Source: Brevundimonas fluminis (GTDB taxonomy: Bacteria; Pseudomonadota; Alphaproteobacteria; Caulobacterales; Caulobacteraceae). From it: a stretch of DNA of 64,000 nucleotides. A program made the position numbers and the translations under genes. A model generated the notes under the pieces. That model made no database searches and was not told the DNA's origin. It worked only from the letters and a program-made list of their open reading frames with translations. The stretch lies in assembly GCF_003934285.1 (NCBI RefSeq), contig NZ_RQWJ01000002.1:372001-436000 (forward strand), written 5' to 3'. Numbering within the stretch: position 1 is the first letter of the stretch; each line of letters starts with the position of its first letter. Of the stretch, positions 42,484-53,181 are shown piece by piece.

Positions 42484-42852
42484 TTAGCCTCGCGACAGCC
42501 GGACCTCGCAGCCCGCGGCCTGGGCGCCGCGCAGGGCGCCCGGCTTCTCCACCCGCACGGCGACGGCGCGCACGCGCGCGTCGGCCAGGCAGGCGCGGGC
42601 CAGACGCTCGGCGAAGGTCTCGATCAGCTCCATGTGTCCCTGGGCGACGAGGTCCAGCGCGGCGGCGCGCACGGTCTCGTAGTTCAGCGTGTCGGACAGG
42701 TGCGCGACCGGGCCGGGCGTCAGCTCCAGCGACACGTCGACGTCCAGCGGCTGGGTGATCCCGCGTTCGTGGGCGTGGACGCCGATCTCGGCCGCCAGAG
42801 ACAGGCCGCGGACGAAGACGGTCAGGCCGTCGCGGCGGAAGTCCTCGGTCAT
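42484..42852 (-). CDS. folB: Dihydroneopterin aldolase
   Basis: A 122-residue folate-pathway enzyme that cleaves 7,8-dihydroneopterin to 6-hydroxymethyl-dihydropterin and glycolaldehyde. The segment LAAEIGVHAHERGITQPLDVD carries the conserved Glu, and the catalytic Lys is in VRVEKPGAL near residue 106. The size is normal. It begins 4 bases after the stop of the SDR gene, so both are co-transcribed, consistent with pterin metabolism. Some members also act as epimerases. Confidence 0.92.
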   Translation of the reverse strand: MTEDFRRDGLTVFVRGLSLAAEIGVHAHERGITQPLDVDVSLELTPGPVAHLSDTLNYETVRAAALDLVAQGHMELIETFAERLARACLADARVRAVAVRVEKPGALRGAQAAGCEVRLSRG

Positions 42853-42856
42853 GGCG

Positions 42857-43609
42857 TCAGTCCTGCACGTCGGGTGTGCGCCAGGCGAGGTGCTGGCCGG
42901 AATCGACGGCGATCGTCTGGCCGGTGACCCGGTCGGCGGACGCGAGCCAGATCACCGCGGCGGCCACCGCCTCCGGCGTGACGACGCGTTCCAGCGGCAC
43001 GTTCGACCATTCGGCCTCGAAGTCGGCGTCGGACTGGTGCGTGGACTTCAGCGTCGGGCCGGGGGCGACCGCGTTGACGCGGATCCGGGGCGCCAGCGCC
43101 TGCGCCATCGTCGTGGTCGCCCAGTGCAGGCCGGCGCGCGACAGGGCGTAGGAGAAGAAGCGCGGGTCCGGCTTCAGCACCCGCTGGTCCAGCAGGTTGA
43201 CGATGCAGGATTCGTCGGGCGCCTGGGCGGCGAAGACCTGGGCCAGCAGCACGGGGGCGCGCAGGTTGACGTCCATGTGCAGGGACCAGCTGTCGCCCGT
43301 GATCGTCTCCAGCCGGTCTTCCTGAAAGACCGAGGCGTTGTTGACCAGCAGGGTCAGCGGACCCAGCGCCTCTGCGGCGCGGCCGGTCAGGGCGTGGGCG
43401 GCGGCGACGTCGGTCAGGTCGGCCTGAAGGACCGTGGCGCGGCGCCCCACGGCCCGGACCTCGTCGGCGACGGCTTCGGCGTCCCCCGGCGAAGACCCGT
43501 GGTGGATCGCCACGTCCCAGCCCGCGCGGGCGGCGTGCAGGGCGATCTCGCGCCCGATGCGGCGGGCCGCGCCGGTGACCAGGGCGGCCCCGCGGGCCGG
43601 ATCAGTCAA
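42857..43609 (-). CDS. Short-chain dehydrogenase, pteridine-reductase-like (FolM type)
   Basis: A 250-residue SDR. The N-terminal ALVTGAARRIGREIA is typical of pteridine reductases, as is LVNNASVFQEDRLE. The active-site Tyr is in FFSYALSRAGLH. The usual YxxxK Lys is Arg here (YALSR), an unusual substitution. The C-terminal VTGQTIAVDSGQHL is standard. It would reduce dihydrobiopterin or dihydrofolate and may back up DHFR. The start is TTG 43609, which lies inside the end of the 26-residue peptide gene, so initiation probably depends on translation of that peptide. folB follows after four bases. Confidence 0.82.
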   Translation of the reverse strand: MTDPARGAALVTGAARRIGREIALHAARAGWDVAIHHGSSPGDAEAVADEVRAVGRRATVLQADLTDVAAAHALTGRAAEALGPLTLLVNNASVFQEDRLETITGDSWSLHMDVNLRAPVLLAQVFAAQAPDESCIVNLLDQRVLKPDPRFFSYALSRAGLHWATTTMAQALAPRIRVNAVAPGPTLKSTHQSDADFEAEWSNVPLERVVTPEAVAAAVIWLASADRVTGQTIAVDSGQHLAWRTPDVQD

Positions 43610-43682
43610 CCCGGCCGAACTCGATGAAGTTGACGGCGGCCAGGACGGCGACGAAGCCGAGGATGATGTAGAGGGCCAGCAT
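43602..43682 (-). CDS. 26-residue single-span membrane peptide
   Basis: A tiny gene: ATG 43682, stop TGA at 43604-43602. The peptide is one hydrophobic helix (LALYIILGFVAVLAAVNFI) with a short polar end EFGRVD. A good ribosome-binding site (GGAGA) lies about five bases ahead of the ATG. Its stop overlaps the TTG start of the SDR gene by eight bases (TTGACTGA). The combination of ribosome-binding site, membrane span and overlap supports a real small protein with a role in coupling or membrane association. Not recognised in any named family. Confidence 0.6.
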   Translation of the reverse strand: MLALYIILGFVAVLAAVNFIEFGRVD

Positions 43683-43759
43683 GGGAGTCTCCGAATGGTC
43701 GGGGCGGGAATACCGGGGCGGCTTCGCGCGTTCAAGTCGGCGCCGTAAGGATCGAACCC

Positions 43760-44206
43760 ATGAACGCCAACCTCTTCGCCATGTTCGCCGTCTTCGCCGC
43801 CGGGGCCGCCGCGGCGGTGCAGGGGCCCACCAACGCCCGGCTGGCGCAGGGGCTGGGCACGCCGCTGAACGCCGCGCTGGTGTCCTTCGCCGTCGGCACG
43901 GCGACCCTGCTGGTGCTGGCGCTGGCCATGCAGCACCGGCCCGAGGGGCAGGCGGTGCGCGAGGTCCCGGGCTGGGCCTGGATCGGCGGCCTGTACGGCG
44001 CGCTGTTCGTGGTCGTGCTGGCCTGGGCGACGCCGAAGCTGGGGGTGGCGACGTCGCTGGCGGCGGTGGTGGCGGGTCAGCTGGTGCTGGGCCTGCTGAT
44101 CGATCACTTCGGCCTGATGGGCGTCCCGCGCCAGCCGATCAGCCTGGCCCGGCTGGGCGGCACGGCCATGGTGATCGGCGGCATGCTGCTGGTGCGGCGG
44201 GGGTGA
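43760..44206 (+). CDS. DMT superfamily transporter, YdcZ/DUF606-like
   Basis: A 148-residue integral membrane protein with about five transmembrane segments. The opening [34 protein letters not shown] matches the DUF606/YdcZ group of small drug/metabolite transporters, including the QxxxNxxL motif and the N(A)ALVSF segment. The second half, [25 protein letters not shown], is also typical. Substrate unknown. Family members work as homo- or heterodimers. It is divergent from the 26-residue peptide gene and 22 bases upstream of uvrC. Confidence 0.87.
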   Translation: MNANLFAMFAVFAAGAAAAVQGPTNARLAQGLGTPLNAALVSFAVGTATLLVLALAMQHRPEGQAVREVPGWAWIGGLYGALFVVVLAWATPKLGVATSLAAVVAGQLVLGLLIDHFGLMGVPRQPISLARLGGTAMVIGGMLLVRRG

Positions 44207-44228
44207 GGTCCGCCTATATTCGCCGGCG

Positions 44229-46124
44229 ATGACCGAGGCAGAACCGGCCCCTGAAACCGATCTGAAGGCCGCCGAGCTGATCCGCGACGAGGCGCGGCGG
44301 GCGCCCGACAAGCCGGGCGTCTACCGCATGTACGGCGAGGACGGGGCGTGCCTGTACGTCGGCAAGGCGCGGTCGCTGAAGAAGCGCATCATGCAGTACG
44401 CGCAGGGGCGGTTCCACACCCAGCGCATCGCCCACATGGTGTCTCTGACCCGCGCGATGGAGCTGGTGGTCACGGCGACCGAGACCGAGGCGCTGCTGCT
44501 GGAATCCAACTTCATCAAGAAGCTGAAGCCGCGGTTCAACGTGGTGCTCAGGGACGACAAGTCCTTCGCCGAGCTGATGATCCGGCGCGACCACCGGGCG
44601 CCTCAGGTGCGCAAGCACCGGGGCGCGCACACCATCAAGGGCGACTATTTCGGGCCGTTCGCCTCGACCTGGGCGGTGAACCGCACGCTGACCACGCTGC
44701 AGAAGGCCTTCCTGCTGCGCTCGTGCTCGGACAGCGTCTACGAGAGCCGCACGCGGCCCTGCATGCTGCACCAGATCAAGCGCTGCTCGGCGCCGTGCAC
44801 GGGGCTGATCTCGCTGGAGGACTACGCCGAGCTGGTGGACGAGGCCGAGGCCTTCCTGCGCGGCAAGTCGCGGGCGGTGATCGGGCGGCTGTCGAAGGAG
44901 ATGCAGGCCGCCAGCGACGACATGGACTTCGAGACCGCCGCCCGGGTGCGCGACCGCATCCGGGCGCTGTCGGCGATCTCGATGGAGAACTCGGTGTCGG
45001 CCGAGGGCGTGGCGGAGGCGGACGTGTTCGCCCTGCACTCCGACGCGGGGCAGGCCTGCGTGCAGGTGTTCTTCTATCGCGGCGGCCAGAATTGGGGCGG
45101 GCGGGCCTATTTCCCGCGGGTCGACAAGAGCGACACCGACGCCGACATCTTGGGGGCGTTCCTGGGCCAGTTCTATGAGGACAAGCCGGTCCCGCGCGAG
45201 ATCCTGTCCAACGTGATCCCGTTCGAGAAGGAACTGCTGGAAGAGGCCTTCTCGATGATGGCCAAGCAGACCGACGGACGGCGCGTCGTCTCGATCGAAC
45301 GGCCGATGCGGGGCGACCGCAAGGCGCTGGTGGACCACGCCCTGACCAACGCCCGCGAGGCGCTGGGGCGGCGGCTGGCCGAGAACTCGGCGCAGGGGAA
45401 GATTTTGGACGAAGTCGTCGAGGCCTTCGGACTGGACGGGAGGCCGGAGCGGATCGAGATCTACGACAACGCCCACATCCAGGGCTCGAACCCCGTGGGG
45501 GCCATGGTGGTGGCGGGGCCCGAGGGCTTCCGCAAGAACCAGTATCGCAAGTTCAACATCCGCGGCGAGGAGCTGAGCCCCGGCGACGACTTCGGCATGA
45601 TGCGCGAGGTCATGCGCCGACGGTTCAGCCGTCTGGTCAAGGAGGAGGACGAGGGCGAGGCCCCGGAACGCCCCGACCTGCTGCTGATCGACGGGGGTCC
45701 GGGCCAGCTGTCGGCTGTGCGGTCGGTGCTGGACGAATTGGGCCTGGAGGACATCCTGGCCGTCGGCGTGGCCAAGGGACCCGACCGGGACGCGGGGCTG
45801 GAGAAGTTCATCATCCCCGGCAAGCCGCCGTTCATGCTGCCGCTGAAGTCGCCGGCCCTATATTACATCCAGCGGCTGCGCGACGAGGCGCACCGCTTCG
45901 CCAACGGGGCCCACGCCAAGCGGCGCTCGATGGACATCAAGAAGAACCCGTTGGACGAGATCGAGGGCGTCGGACCGGGGCGGAAGAAGGCGCTGCTGCA
46001 CGCCTTCGGCTCCGCCAAGGGCGTGGGCCGGGCGTCGGTGGTGGATCTGGAAAAGGTCGAGGGCATCAACCGGGCGCTGGCCGAGCGCATCCACGCCTTT
46101 TTCCATCCCGTCGGCCGGACGTAA
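44229..46124 (+). CDS. uvrC: Excinuclease ABC subunit C
   Basis: The dual-incision nuclease of nucleotide excision repair, 631 residues. The GIY-YIG domain opens with [28 protein letters not shown] near residues 26-53 (3' incision). A UVR motif near 220-250 ([18 protein letters not shown]) binds UvrB. The RNase H-like C-terminal half carries [29 protein letters not shown] and EAHRFA (5' incision). Helix-hairpin-helix motifs at the end ([16 protein letters not shown]) bind DNA. All parts are present. The protein begins at ATG 44229. Confidence 0.97.
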   Translation: MTEAEPAPETDLKAAELIRDEARRAPDKPGVYRMYGEDGACLYVGKARSLKKRIMQYAQGRFHTQRIAHMVSLTRAMELVVTATETEALLLESNFIKKLKPRFNVVLRDDKSFAELMIRRDHRAPQVRKHRGAHTIKGDYFGPFASTWAVNRTLTTLQKAFLLRSCSDSVYESRTRPCMLHQIKRCSAPCTGLISLEDYAELVDEAEAFLRGKSRAVIGRLSKEMQAASDDMDFETAARVRDRIRALSAISMENSVSAEGVAEADVFALHSDAGQACVQVFFYRGGQNWGGRAYFPRVDKSDTDADILGAFLGQFYEDKPVPREILSNVIPFEKELLEEAFSMMAKQTDGRRVVSIERPMRGDRKALVDHALTNAREALGRRLAENSAQGKILDEVVEAFGLDGRPERIEIYDNAHIQGSNPVGAMVVAGPEGFRKNQYRKFNIRGEELSPGDDFGMMREVMRRRFSRLVKEEDEGEAPERPDLLLIDGGPGQLSAVRSVLDELGLEDILAVGVAKGPDRDAGLEKFIIPGKPPFMLPLKSPALYYIQRLRDEAHRFANGAHAKRRSMDIKKNPLDEIEGVGPGRKKALLHAFGSAKGVGRASVVDLEKVEGINRALAERIHAFFHPVGRT

Positions 46125-46133
46125 GGTGCGCGA

Positions 46134-46436
46134 ATGAGCGATTTCGCGGAGGGCACGGTGCATCGGGCGGCGGACGACCTGAAGACGGCGATCCGCGCGG
46201 ACGCCGACGTGCTGGCCCTGTGGCAGGGGCTGACGCCGCTGGGGCGCAACGAGTTCATCTGCTGGGTCGAGGACGCCAGGCAGGCGGCGACGCGCGAGCG
46301 CCGCATCCGCCGCACGATCGAGGAGATGCAGGAGGGCAAGCGCCGCCCCTGCTGCTGGCCCGGCTGCCCGCATCGCGACGACAAGCCGCCCAGCCGCTGG
46401 CAACAGGCCATGGCCGCGAAGAAGGACGCCCGATGA
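46134..46436 (+). CDS. YdeI/OmdA-like small protein
   Basis: A 100-residue protein. The central segment WQGLTPLGRNEFICWVEDARQAATRERRIRRTIEEM matches the C-terminal helical domain of the YdeI/OmpD-associated family (R-x-E-x-x-x-W and TRxRRI). The tail contains CCWPGCPHRDD, a Cys/His cluster that may bind metal. Family members have been linked to tolerance of antimicrobial peptides, but the activity is unknown. It begins 9 bases after uvrC and overlaps the carbonic anhydrase start by four bases. Confidence 0.72.
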   Translation: MSDFAEGTVHRAADDLKTAIRADADVLALWQGLTPLGRNEFICWVEDARQAATRERRIRRTIEEMQEGKRRPCCWPGCPHRDDKPPSRWQQAMAAKKDAR

Positions 46437-47053
46437 CCGACGCCGACCCGCTGTTCTCCGGCTATCGCCGCTTCCGTCAGGACCGCTGGCCCGGGGCGAA
46501 GGCCGAGTATGAGGCGCTGGCCGCCGACGGCCAGACGCCGCACACCCTGGTGATCGCCTGTTCGGACAGCCGGGCCGATCCCGCCCTCATCTTCGACGCC
46601 GCGCCGGGGCAGCTGTTCGTGGTGCGCAACGTCGCCAATCTGGTCCCGCCCTACGCCCCGGACGGCCATCTGCACGGGGTCTCGGCGGCGCTGGAGTTCG
46701 GGGTCAAGGTGCTGAAGGTGCGGCGCATCCTCGTGATGGGCCACGCCCACTGCGGCGGCGTGGCGGCGATGCGGGGGGGCGCGCCCGAGAGCTGCCGCGA
46801 CTTCCTTGCGCCGTGGATCGCGCAGGGGGCGCCGACGGTGCGCCGCGTGGCCGAGGCGGTGGAGCCGGATCAGGTCGAGCAGGCCAGCGAGGAGGCGGTG
46901 GTGCGGTTGTCGCTGGACAACCTGCGCACCTTCCCGTGGATCGCCGAAAGGGAGGCGGCCGGTGAACTGGAACTGGTCGGCCTGCATTTCGGCATCGCCG
47001 AAGGGCTGCTGCGCAGACTGGCGAGCGCGGGGCCGTTCCAGCCGCTCGCCTGA
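46433..47053 (+). CDS. Beta-class carbonic anhydrase
   Basis: A zinc enzyme of 206 residues that interconverts CO2 and bicarbonate in the cytoplasm. Zinc ligands are Cys43, His104 and Cys107 (ACSDSR and GHAHCGG). The Asp45-Arg47 dyad that controls the active site is intact. The ATG at 46433 overlaps the stop of the YdeI-like gene. pgsA follows after 43 bases. In growth at low CO2 this enzyme is often essential. Confidence 0.93.
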   Translation: MTDADPLFSGYRRFRQDRWPGAKAEYEALAADGQTPHTLVIACSDSRADPALIFDAAPGQLFVVRNVANLVPPYAPDGHLHGVSAALEFGVKVLKVRRILVMGHAHCGGVAAMRGGAPESCRDFLAPWIAQGAPTVRRVAEAVEPDQVEQASEEAVVRLSLDNLRTFPWIAEREAAGELELVGLHFGIAEGLLRRLASAGPFQPLA

Positions 47054-47096
47054 ACGGAGAAAGCGTGGCATCTCAGGCCATCAGCCCGAGGACGCC

Positions 47097-47735
47097 ATGA
47101 CCACCGCCCCGCATCCCAACGCCAACCCCATCCCCAACATCCTGACCGGCCTGCGGCTGGCGGCGGGGGTGGTGATGTTCCTGATCCTGGCCGGCGCCAC
47201 GGGGGGCATCCCCTATCTGTCCAGCTATCTGAGCCCCGAGGACCAGTTCGCCCTCTACCGCGCGGCCTTCTTCATCTTCGTGGTGGCGGCGTCGACGGAC
47301 TGGATCGACGGCTATCTGGCGCGGCGCTGGCACGCGACGACCCGATGGGGCGCCATTCTGGACCCGATCGCCGACAAGGTGCTGGTGACGGGGGCCATCC
47401 TGGGCGTGTTGACGAGCGGCTCGGTGCCGCAGATCGCCATTCCCTGCGGCCTGATCCTGTTCCGCGAGTTCGCCGTCTCGGCCCTGCGCGAGACCGTGGC
47501 GGGCAAGGTCAAGCTGCCGGTGACGCTGCTGGCCAAATGGAAGACGACGCTGCAGCTGGTGGCGCTGGGCGCCCAGCTGTTCGCGCGCAACTGGGACGGC
47601 TTCGGGCTGGAGTTCGACTGGCTGCCGCACTTCCAGCTGTTCGCCGACCTGCTGATCTGGGCCGCCGCGGTGATCACCGTCTGGACCGGCTGGCAGTACT
47701 TCGAGAAGGCGCGGCAGAAGATGAGCGCGATCTAG
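47097..47735 (+). CDS. pgsA: CDP-diacylglycerol-glycerol-3-phosphate 3-phosphatidyltransferase
   Basis: An inner-membrane enzyme of 212 residues that makes phosphatidylglycerol phosphate, the first committed step to PG and cardiolipin. The CDP-alcohol phosphotransferase signature is complete: DWIDGYLARRWHATTRWGAILDPIADK fits D-x2-DG-x2-AR-x8-G-x3-D-x3-D, near residues 67-93. Five to six membrane helices surround it. The N-terminal NIPNILTGLRLAAG type segment (PIPNILTGLRL) is standard. ATG 47097 is used; longer readings back to 46806 run antisense-like through the carbonic anhydrase gene. Confidence 0.94.
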   Translation: MTTAPHPNANPIPNILTGLRLAAGVVMFLILAGATGGIPYLSSYLSPEDQFALYRAAFFIFVVAASTDWIDGYLARRWHATTRWGAILDPIADKVLVTGAILGVLTSGSVPQIAIPCGLILFREFAVSALRETVAGKVKLPVTLLAKWKTTLQLVALGAQLFARNWDGFGLEFDWLPHFQLFADLLIWAAAVITVWTGWQYFEKARQKMSAI

Positions 47736-47808
47736 GGGTAGGAACCAGGGGTAGGCGGCGGGGCGACGCGGACCTCCATACCGCTGACGCCCAGCCCTGC
47801 CCCGCGCT

Positions 47809-49875
47809 TCAGACCCCCAGCTCCGCCAGCAGGTGATCCATGCCGTAGACGTCGCGGAGCGCCACCGTGACGGCGCCCGTGGTGACGATGACCGAGCGGT
47901 TGACGTTCGGATCGTAGCCGTAGGCGTTGCGCTGGGTCAGGATGGTGGAGTCGAAATTGGCCCCGACGATCTCGCCCGCCGCGTTGACCGCCGGGGAGCC
48001 CGACGAGCCGCCGATGGTGTCGGTCGACACGGCCATGTTCAGCACGGTGTCGGCCGGGATGCGGTCGCGCGCCGCGAGCAGCTTCGGCGCGACGTCGAAC
48101 GGCGCGGCGCCGGTCATGCGGTCCCACAGGCCGGCGAAGTCAGTGAAGGCCGGCACGGTCTGGCCCTGCCAGGTCCAGCCCTCGACGCGGCCCCAGGTCA
48201 GCCGCAGGGTGCCGGTCGCGTCGGGATAGACGCTGTCGCCATAGGCGCCGAAGCGGGCGCGGGCCAGGGTTTCCGAGGCGCGGTCGGTCGGGCCGACGAC
48301 GCGCTCCTCCCACTCGGCGCGGGCGGCCCGGCTCTCGTCCTGGATCGACAGGACCCACTGGATCAGGGGATCGTCGGAGGCCTCGATCGCCTCCAGCCCG
48401 CCTTCCCACAGGGCGCGGCGCACCGCCGGATCGGCCAGCTTCGTGCCGCCGATCACGCGGGCGGCCAGACCTTCGGGCGACTCGCGACCCAGCAGGCCGC
48501 GCACGCGCGGATCGTCGACGGTCAGCCATTCGCGGGTCTTGGACAGCCACCAGCTGACCTGCATCTCTTCCAGCTCGGGATAGATCGGGCGCTCGGCCAT
48601 GATGCGCGACTGGGCGGCGCCGAGGCGGCCGTCGACGTATTCGGGCAGGCGCTCGCCCGAGGGTTTGGCCCGCTCCTGCGCCGCACGGACCAGGGTCCAG
48701 GCGTAGCCGAACAGCACCGAGCCGCCGCCGGCCCGCGCCTCCAGCATCGAATAGGACGGATACAGCGCGCGCTGGATCGGCTGGATCGCCGCCAGCTCGC
48801 CCCACGGATCGCCCACCTCGGCGGCCAGCGCCGGGTTCGCCGCCACGCGGGCCTTGAAGTCGGCCTCGTCGGCGGCGCGCCGGGCCATGAAGTCGACGTC
48901 GATCAGGGCGCGCATGCGGCCGATGCCGCGCTTGTAGGTGTTCTCCAGAGAGACCAGCGGGTCCATGACCTGGAAGGCGTGCTCCGGGCTCTTCTCGCCA
49001 TAGCGGATCATGCGGCCGCGCAGTTCGGACGTGATCAGCTGGTCCATCGGCAGGACGACGTCGCGGACGGTGTAGAGCTGGTCCTGGGTCAGCAGGCGCT
49101 GGGTCGCGCCGGGGCTGCCGGTGACGAAGATCGGCTGGCCCTCGACCGGCTTCGACGCGTTCCACTTGAAGTGGACCGGCGTCGCCGCCGGAGCGCCGTT
49201 CTCGTACAGCCGGATGAAGGCGGCATCGATGGCGAAGCGCGGGAAGTTGAAGTTGTCCAGGTCCCCGCCGAAGGTCGCGGCGCGGTCTTCCGGCGCCCAG
49301 GCCAGACGCACGTCGGAGTAGCGCTTGTAGGTGTAGAGCTTGAACTGGCCGCCGCGGTACAGGGTCACGACCTGGCAGCGGCTGTCGGTCTTGCCGGCGC
49401 AGGCCTCGGCCTCGATGGCGGCGGCCTCGGCGTCGCGGGCGCGGACGAAGGCGGCGCCCGACTGTCCGGCGCCGGCGGCCTGCATGCGCCCGGTGACGTC
49501 CGAGATGTCGGTCAGGATCTCGGCCGAGGCGCCGGGGCAGCGCTTCTCCTCGGCGCGCGAGGCGGGCAGGAAGCCGGTGGCGGCGTAGTTGACCTCGGGC
49601 GTCGACAGCTGCGCCACGCACGAGGCGACGCAGTGGTTGTTGGTCATCACCAGCCCTTCGCCCGAGACCACGCCCGCCGAACAGCCGCCGAATTTGACCG
49701 ACGACAGCCGCACCCGGTCCAGCCACGCCTGGTCGATGTTCGTGCCCAGCGTCGCGTTGACCCGCGCGATGGGGAAGTTGTCGAAGGTCCACATCCCCTC
49801 GCCCGCCTGCACGGCGGGGGCGGCGATCAGGGTGAAGGCGGTCGCGGCGGCGACGATCCGGCGGCCGAGGGTCAT
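47809..49875 (-). CDS. S46 family dipeptidyl-peptidase (DPP7/DPP11-like)
   Basis: A periplasmic serine peptidase of 688 residues that releases dipeptides from the N-terminus of oligopeptides. The signal peptide is MTLGRRIVAAATAFTLIAAP with cleavage after VQA near residue 27. The processed start GEGMWTFDNFP is the S46 hallmark. The chymotrypsin-fold His81 is in MTNNHCVASC and the nucleophile is in TIGGSSGSPAVN near the C-terminus. It may work with the two S9 peptidases at 16-20.5 kb in peptide scavenging. ATG 49875 is chosen because it starts the signal; the frame is open to 49965. Confidence 0.92.
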   Translation of the reverse strand: MTLGRRIVAAATAFTLIAAPAVQAGEGMWTFDNFPIARVNATLGTNIDQAWLDRVRLSSVKFGGCSAGVVSGEGLVMTNNHCVASCVAQLSTPEVNYAATGFLPASRAEEKRCPGASAEILTDISDVTGRMQAAGAGQSGAAFVRARDAEAAAIEAEACAGKTDSRCQVVTLYRGGQFKLYTYKRYSDVRLAWAPEDRAATFGGDLDNFNFPRFAIDAAFIRLYENGAPAATPVHFKWNASKPVEGQPIFVTGSPGATQRLLTQDQLYTVRDVVLPMDQLITSELRGRMIRYGEKSPEHAFQVMDPLVSLENTYKRGIGRMRALIDVDFMARRAADEADFKARVAANPALAAEVGDPWGELAAIQPIQRALYPSYSMLEARAGGGSVLFGYAWTLVRAAQERAKPSGERLPEYVDGRLGAAQSRIMAERPIYPELEEMQVSWWLSKTREWLTVDDPRVRGLLGRESPEGLAARVIGGTKLADPAVRRALWEGGLEAIEASDDPLIQWVLSIQDESRAARAEWEERVVGPTDRASETLARARFGAYGDSVYPDATGTLRLTWGRVEGWTWQGQTVPAFTDFAGLWDRMTGAAPFDVAPKLLAARDRIPADTVLNMAVSTDTIGGSSGSPAVNAAGEIVGANFDSTILTQRNAYGYDPNVNRSVIVTTGAVTVALRDVYGMDHLLAELGV

Positions 49876-49963
49876 GCTGGGGCTCCGACACGAAAACTGA
49901 CGCGGCGGACATTGGCGGGGGGAGGCGAGCCGCGCAACCGTCATGGCGTCGGACGGAGCGCGC

Positions 49964-49998
49964 AAGAAAAAGGGCGGCCCCCGCGCGGGAGCCGCCCT
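49964..49998 (-). terminator. Intrinsic terminator of the PRC-barrel-like gene
   Basis: On the minus strand, AGGGCGGC (49998-49991), a 12-base loop, and GCCGCCCT (49978-49971) form a perfect 8-bp GC stem, followed by TTTTTCTTG. This is a classical rho-independent terminator, placed 20 bases after the stop at 50018. Confidence 0.85.
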
Positions 49999-50017
49999 CT
50001 CCTGACCAGGGCGACCG

Positions 50018-50536
50018 TCAGTCGACGGGGCGCTGGCGTTCGACGCGGCGGCGGTCCCAGCGGCTGACCATCACCGTGCCCGAGGCGTCGGCCTGCAGAT
50101 CGGCCGAGGCGGCGGGCACCGAACGGACGACGCCGTCGGCCGTGCGGATCATCACGGTGCGCACGTAGCCGCGGGCGTCGCGGGTGGTGCCGACCACCGA
50201 GCCGATCAGATCGCCGTCGCGGGCCCGGACTTCGGTGCCGACGGCGACGTCGGTCTGGGTCGAGACGCGGCGCGGGCGGGCCGAGGCCTCGACGCCGGCG
50301 CGGCCGTCGACGCGGACGTCCGCGCCGGGCAGGGCGTCGCGGGTCGACCTGACCGTGTCGCGTCCGAAGTCGCGGGTGTCGCGGATGGTGTCGCGGACGC
50401 CGAGGTCGGGGCGCGAGACGCCCACGCCGACGTTGCCCGAGACGTTGCCTCCCACATTGCCGCCCAGAACCTGGGCTGCGGCGGGGGCCGCCGACGCCAA
50501 CAGGGCGGCGCCGGCCAGAAGCATGAGTTTACGCAT
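50018..50536 (-). CDS. Exported protein with PRC-barrel-like C-terminus
   Basis: A 172-residue protein with a signal peptide (MRKLMLLAGAALLASAAPAAAQ). A low-complexity glycine/asparagine segment (GGNVGGNVSGNVGVGVS) follows, then a charged linker rich in RDT. Near the C-terminus (about 100-145) is a PRC-barrel-like beta unit: GTEVRARDGDLIGSVVG, then RTVMIRTADGVVRSVPA. Such domains mediate protein interactions. The exported location is secure, the function unknown. The gene ends in a strong intrinsic terminator and is 90 bases from the typA start region on the same strand. Confidence 0.75.
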   Translation of the reverse strand: MRKLMLLAGAALLASAAPAAAQVLGGNVGGNVSGNVGVGVSRPDLGVRDTIRDTRDFGRDTVRSTRDALPGADVRVDGRAGVEASARPRRVSTQTDVAVGTEVRARDGDLIGSVVGTTRDARGYVRTVMIRTADGVVRSVPAASADLQADASGTVMVSRWDRRRVERQRPVD

Positions 50537-50625
50537 GGGACTTTCCCATCTGACGCCGGTCAGGGAGGCGACCGGCCCATGCTTAACGTCGCGGAAGCCC
50601 CGGCGTTCGACTTGGCCGTATGCGA

Positions 50626-52458
<1,833 letters not shown>

Positions 52459-52599
52459 TCAGATAACGGGGAGGGGCGGCCGGAAACGGTCGGGCCGCGA
52501 GGTTTCGTGCGACGATGCGGGGAGGCGCGCGCCTCATACAGAACAAGCGGGCGAAACGCCAGCGTGACGCCGTCCGCGGAATCGGCTTGAACGGCGGCC

Positions 52600-53181
52600 A
52601 TGGACGCGGACCGGAACCTGGAAGAGCGGCTGATCGCGGCGGTGCGGGGCGATCCCGACCTGATGCGGGTGCTGGAGACGACCGCGGGGCTGGGCCTGAA
52701 CGACTGGCTGATCTTTTCCGGCAGCGTCTACCAGTGCGTCTGGAACGCCGTGACCGGGCGGCCCGCCGGGCATGGGATCAAGGACTTCGACCTGGGCTAC
52801 TTCGACGAGGACGTCAGCTGGGACGCCGAGGACGTGGTGATCCGCCGGGTGGCGGAGGCCTTCGACGAGCCGCTGAGGAGCCGGGTGGAAGTCCGAAACC
52901 AGCGGCGGGTGTCGGAGTGGTTTCCGGCCAAGTTCGGCGAGCCCTATCCGCCCGTCGCCCGCACGGCCGAGGCGCTGAACCGGTTCGTCGCGCCCGCCTT
53001 CGCGGTCGGGGTGCGCCTGGAGGCCGACGGACGGATGTCGGTCGTCGCGCCTTTCGGGCTGGAAGACACGTTCGCCATGATCGTGCGGCCGAATCCGAAT
53101 CGGCCCCTGGCCAAGGACTGGGATCGGGTGGTCGCCGGTCTGCGCGCCCGCTGGCCCGAACTGAGAGTGGAGACCGCCTGA
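52600..53181 (+). CDS. Nucleotidyltransferase family protein (DUF925-like)
   Basis: A 193-residue protein of the NTP_transf_6/DUF925 type. [17 protein letters not shown] near residues 37-53 supplies the Gly-Ser motif, and [12 protein letters not shown] near 60-71 supplies the acidic metal ligands (D-x-D). [20 protein letters not shown] near 107-126 is a conserved block. The fold is that of polymerase-beta-like nucleotidyltransferases, but no substrate is known. ATG 52600 is used. The stop overlaps the start of the PhzF gene (TGATG). Confidence 0.85.
   Translation: MDADRNLEERLIAAVRGDPDLMRVLETTAGLGLNDWLIFSGSVYQCVWNAVTGRPAGHGIKDFDLGYFDEDVSWDAEDVVIRRVAEAFDEPLRSRVEVRNQRRVSEWFPAKFGEPYPPVARTAEALNRFVAPAFAVGVRLEADGRMSVVAPFGLEDTFAMIVRPNPNRPLAKDWDRVVAGLRARWPELRVETA

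Noticed and set aside
42857..44311. A 484-residue reading of the SDR
   Set aside because: The upstream 230 codons are antisense to the YdcZ-like transporter and run through the 26-residue peptide in another frame.
46806..47735. A 309-residue reading of pgsA
   Set aside because: The first 97 codons overlap the carbonic anhydrase in another frame and are Arg/Trp-rich shadow; the family starts at 47097.
47735..47765. Direct repeat GGGGTAGG between pgsA and the S46 gene as an attachment site
   Set aside because: The two copies are only 8 bases each, lie 5 bases apart, and no integrase or tRNA gene is near.
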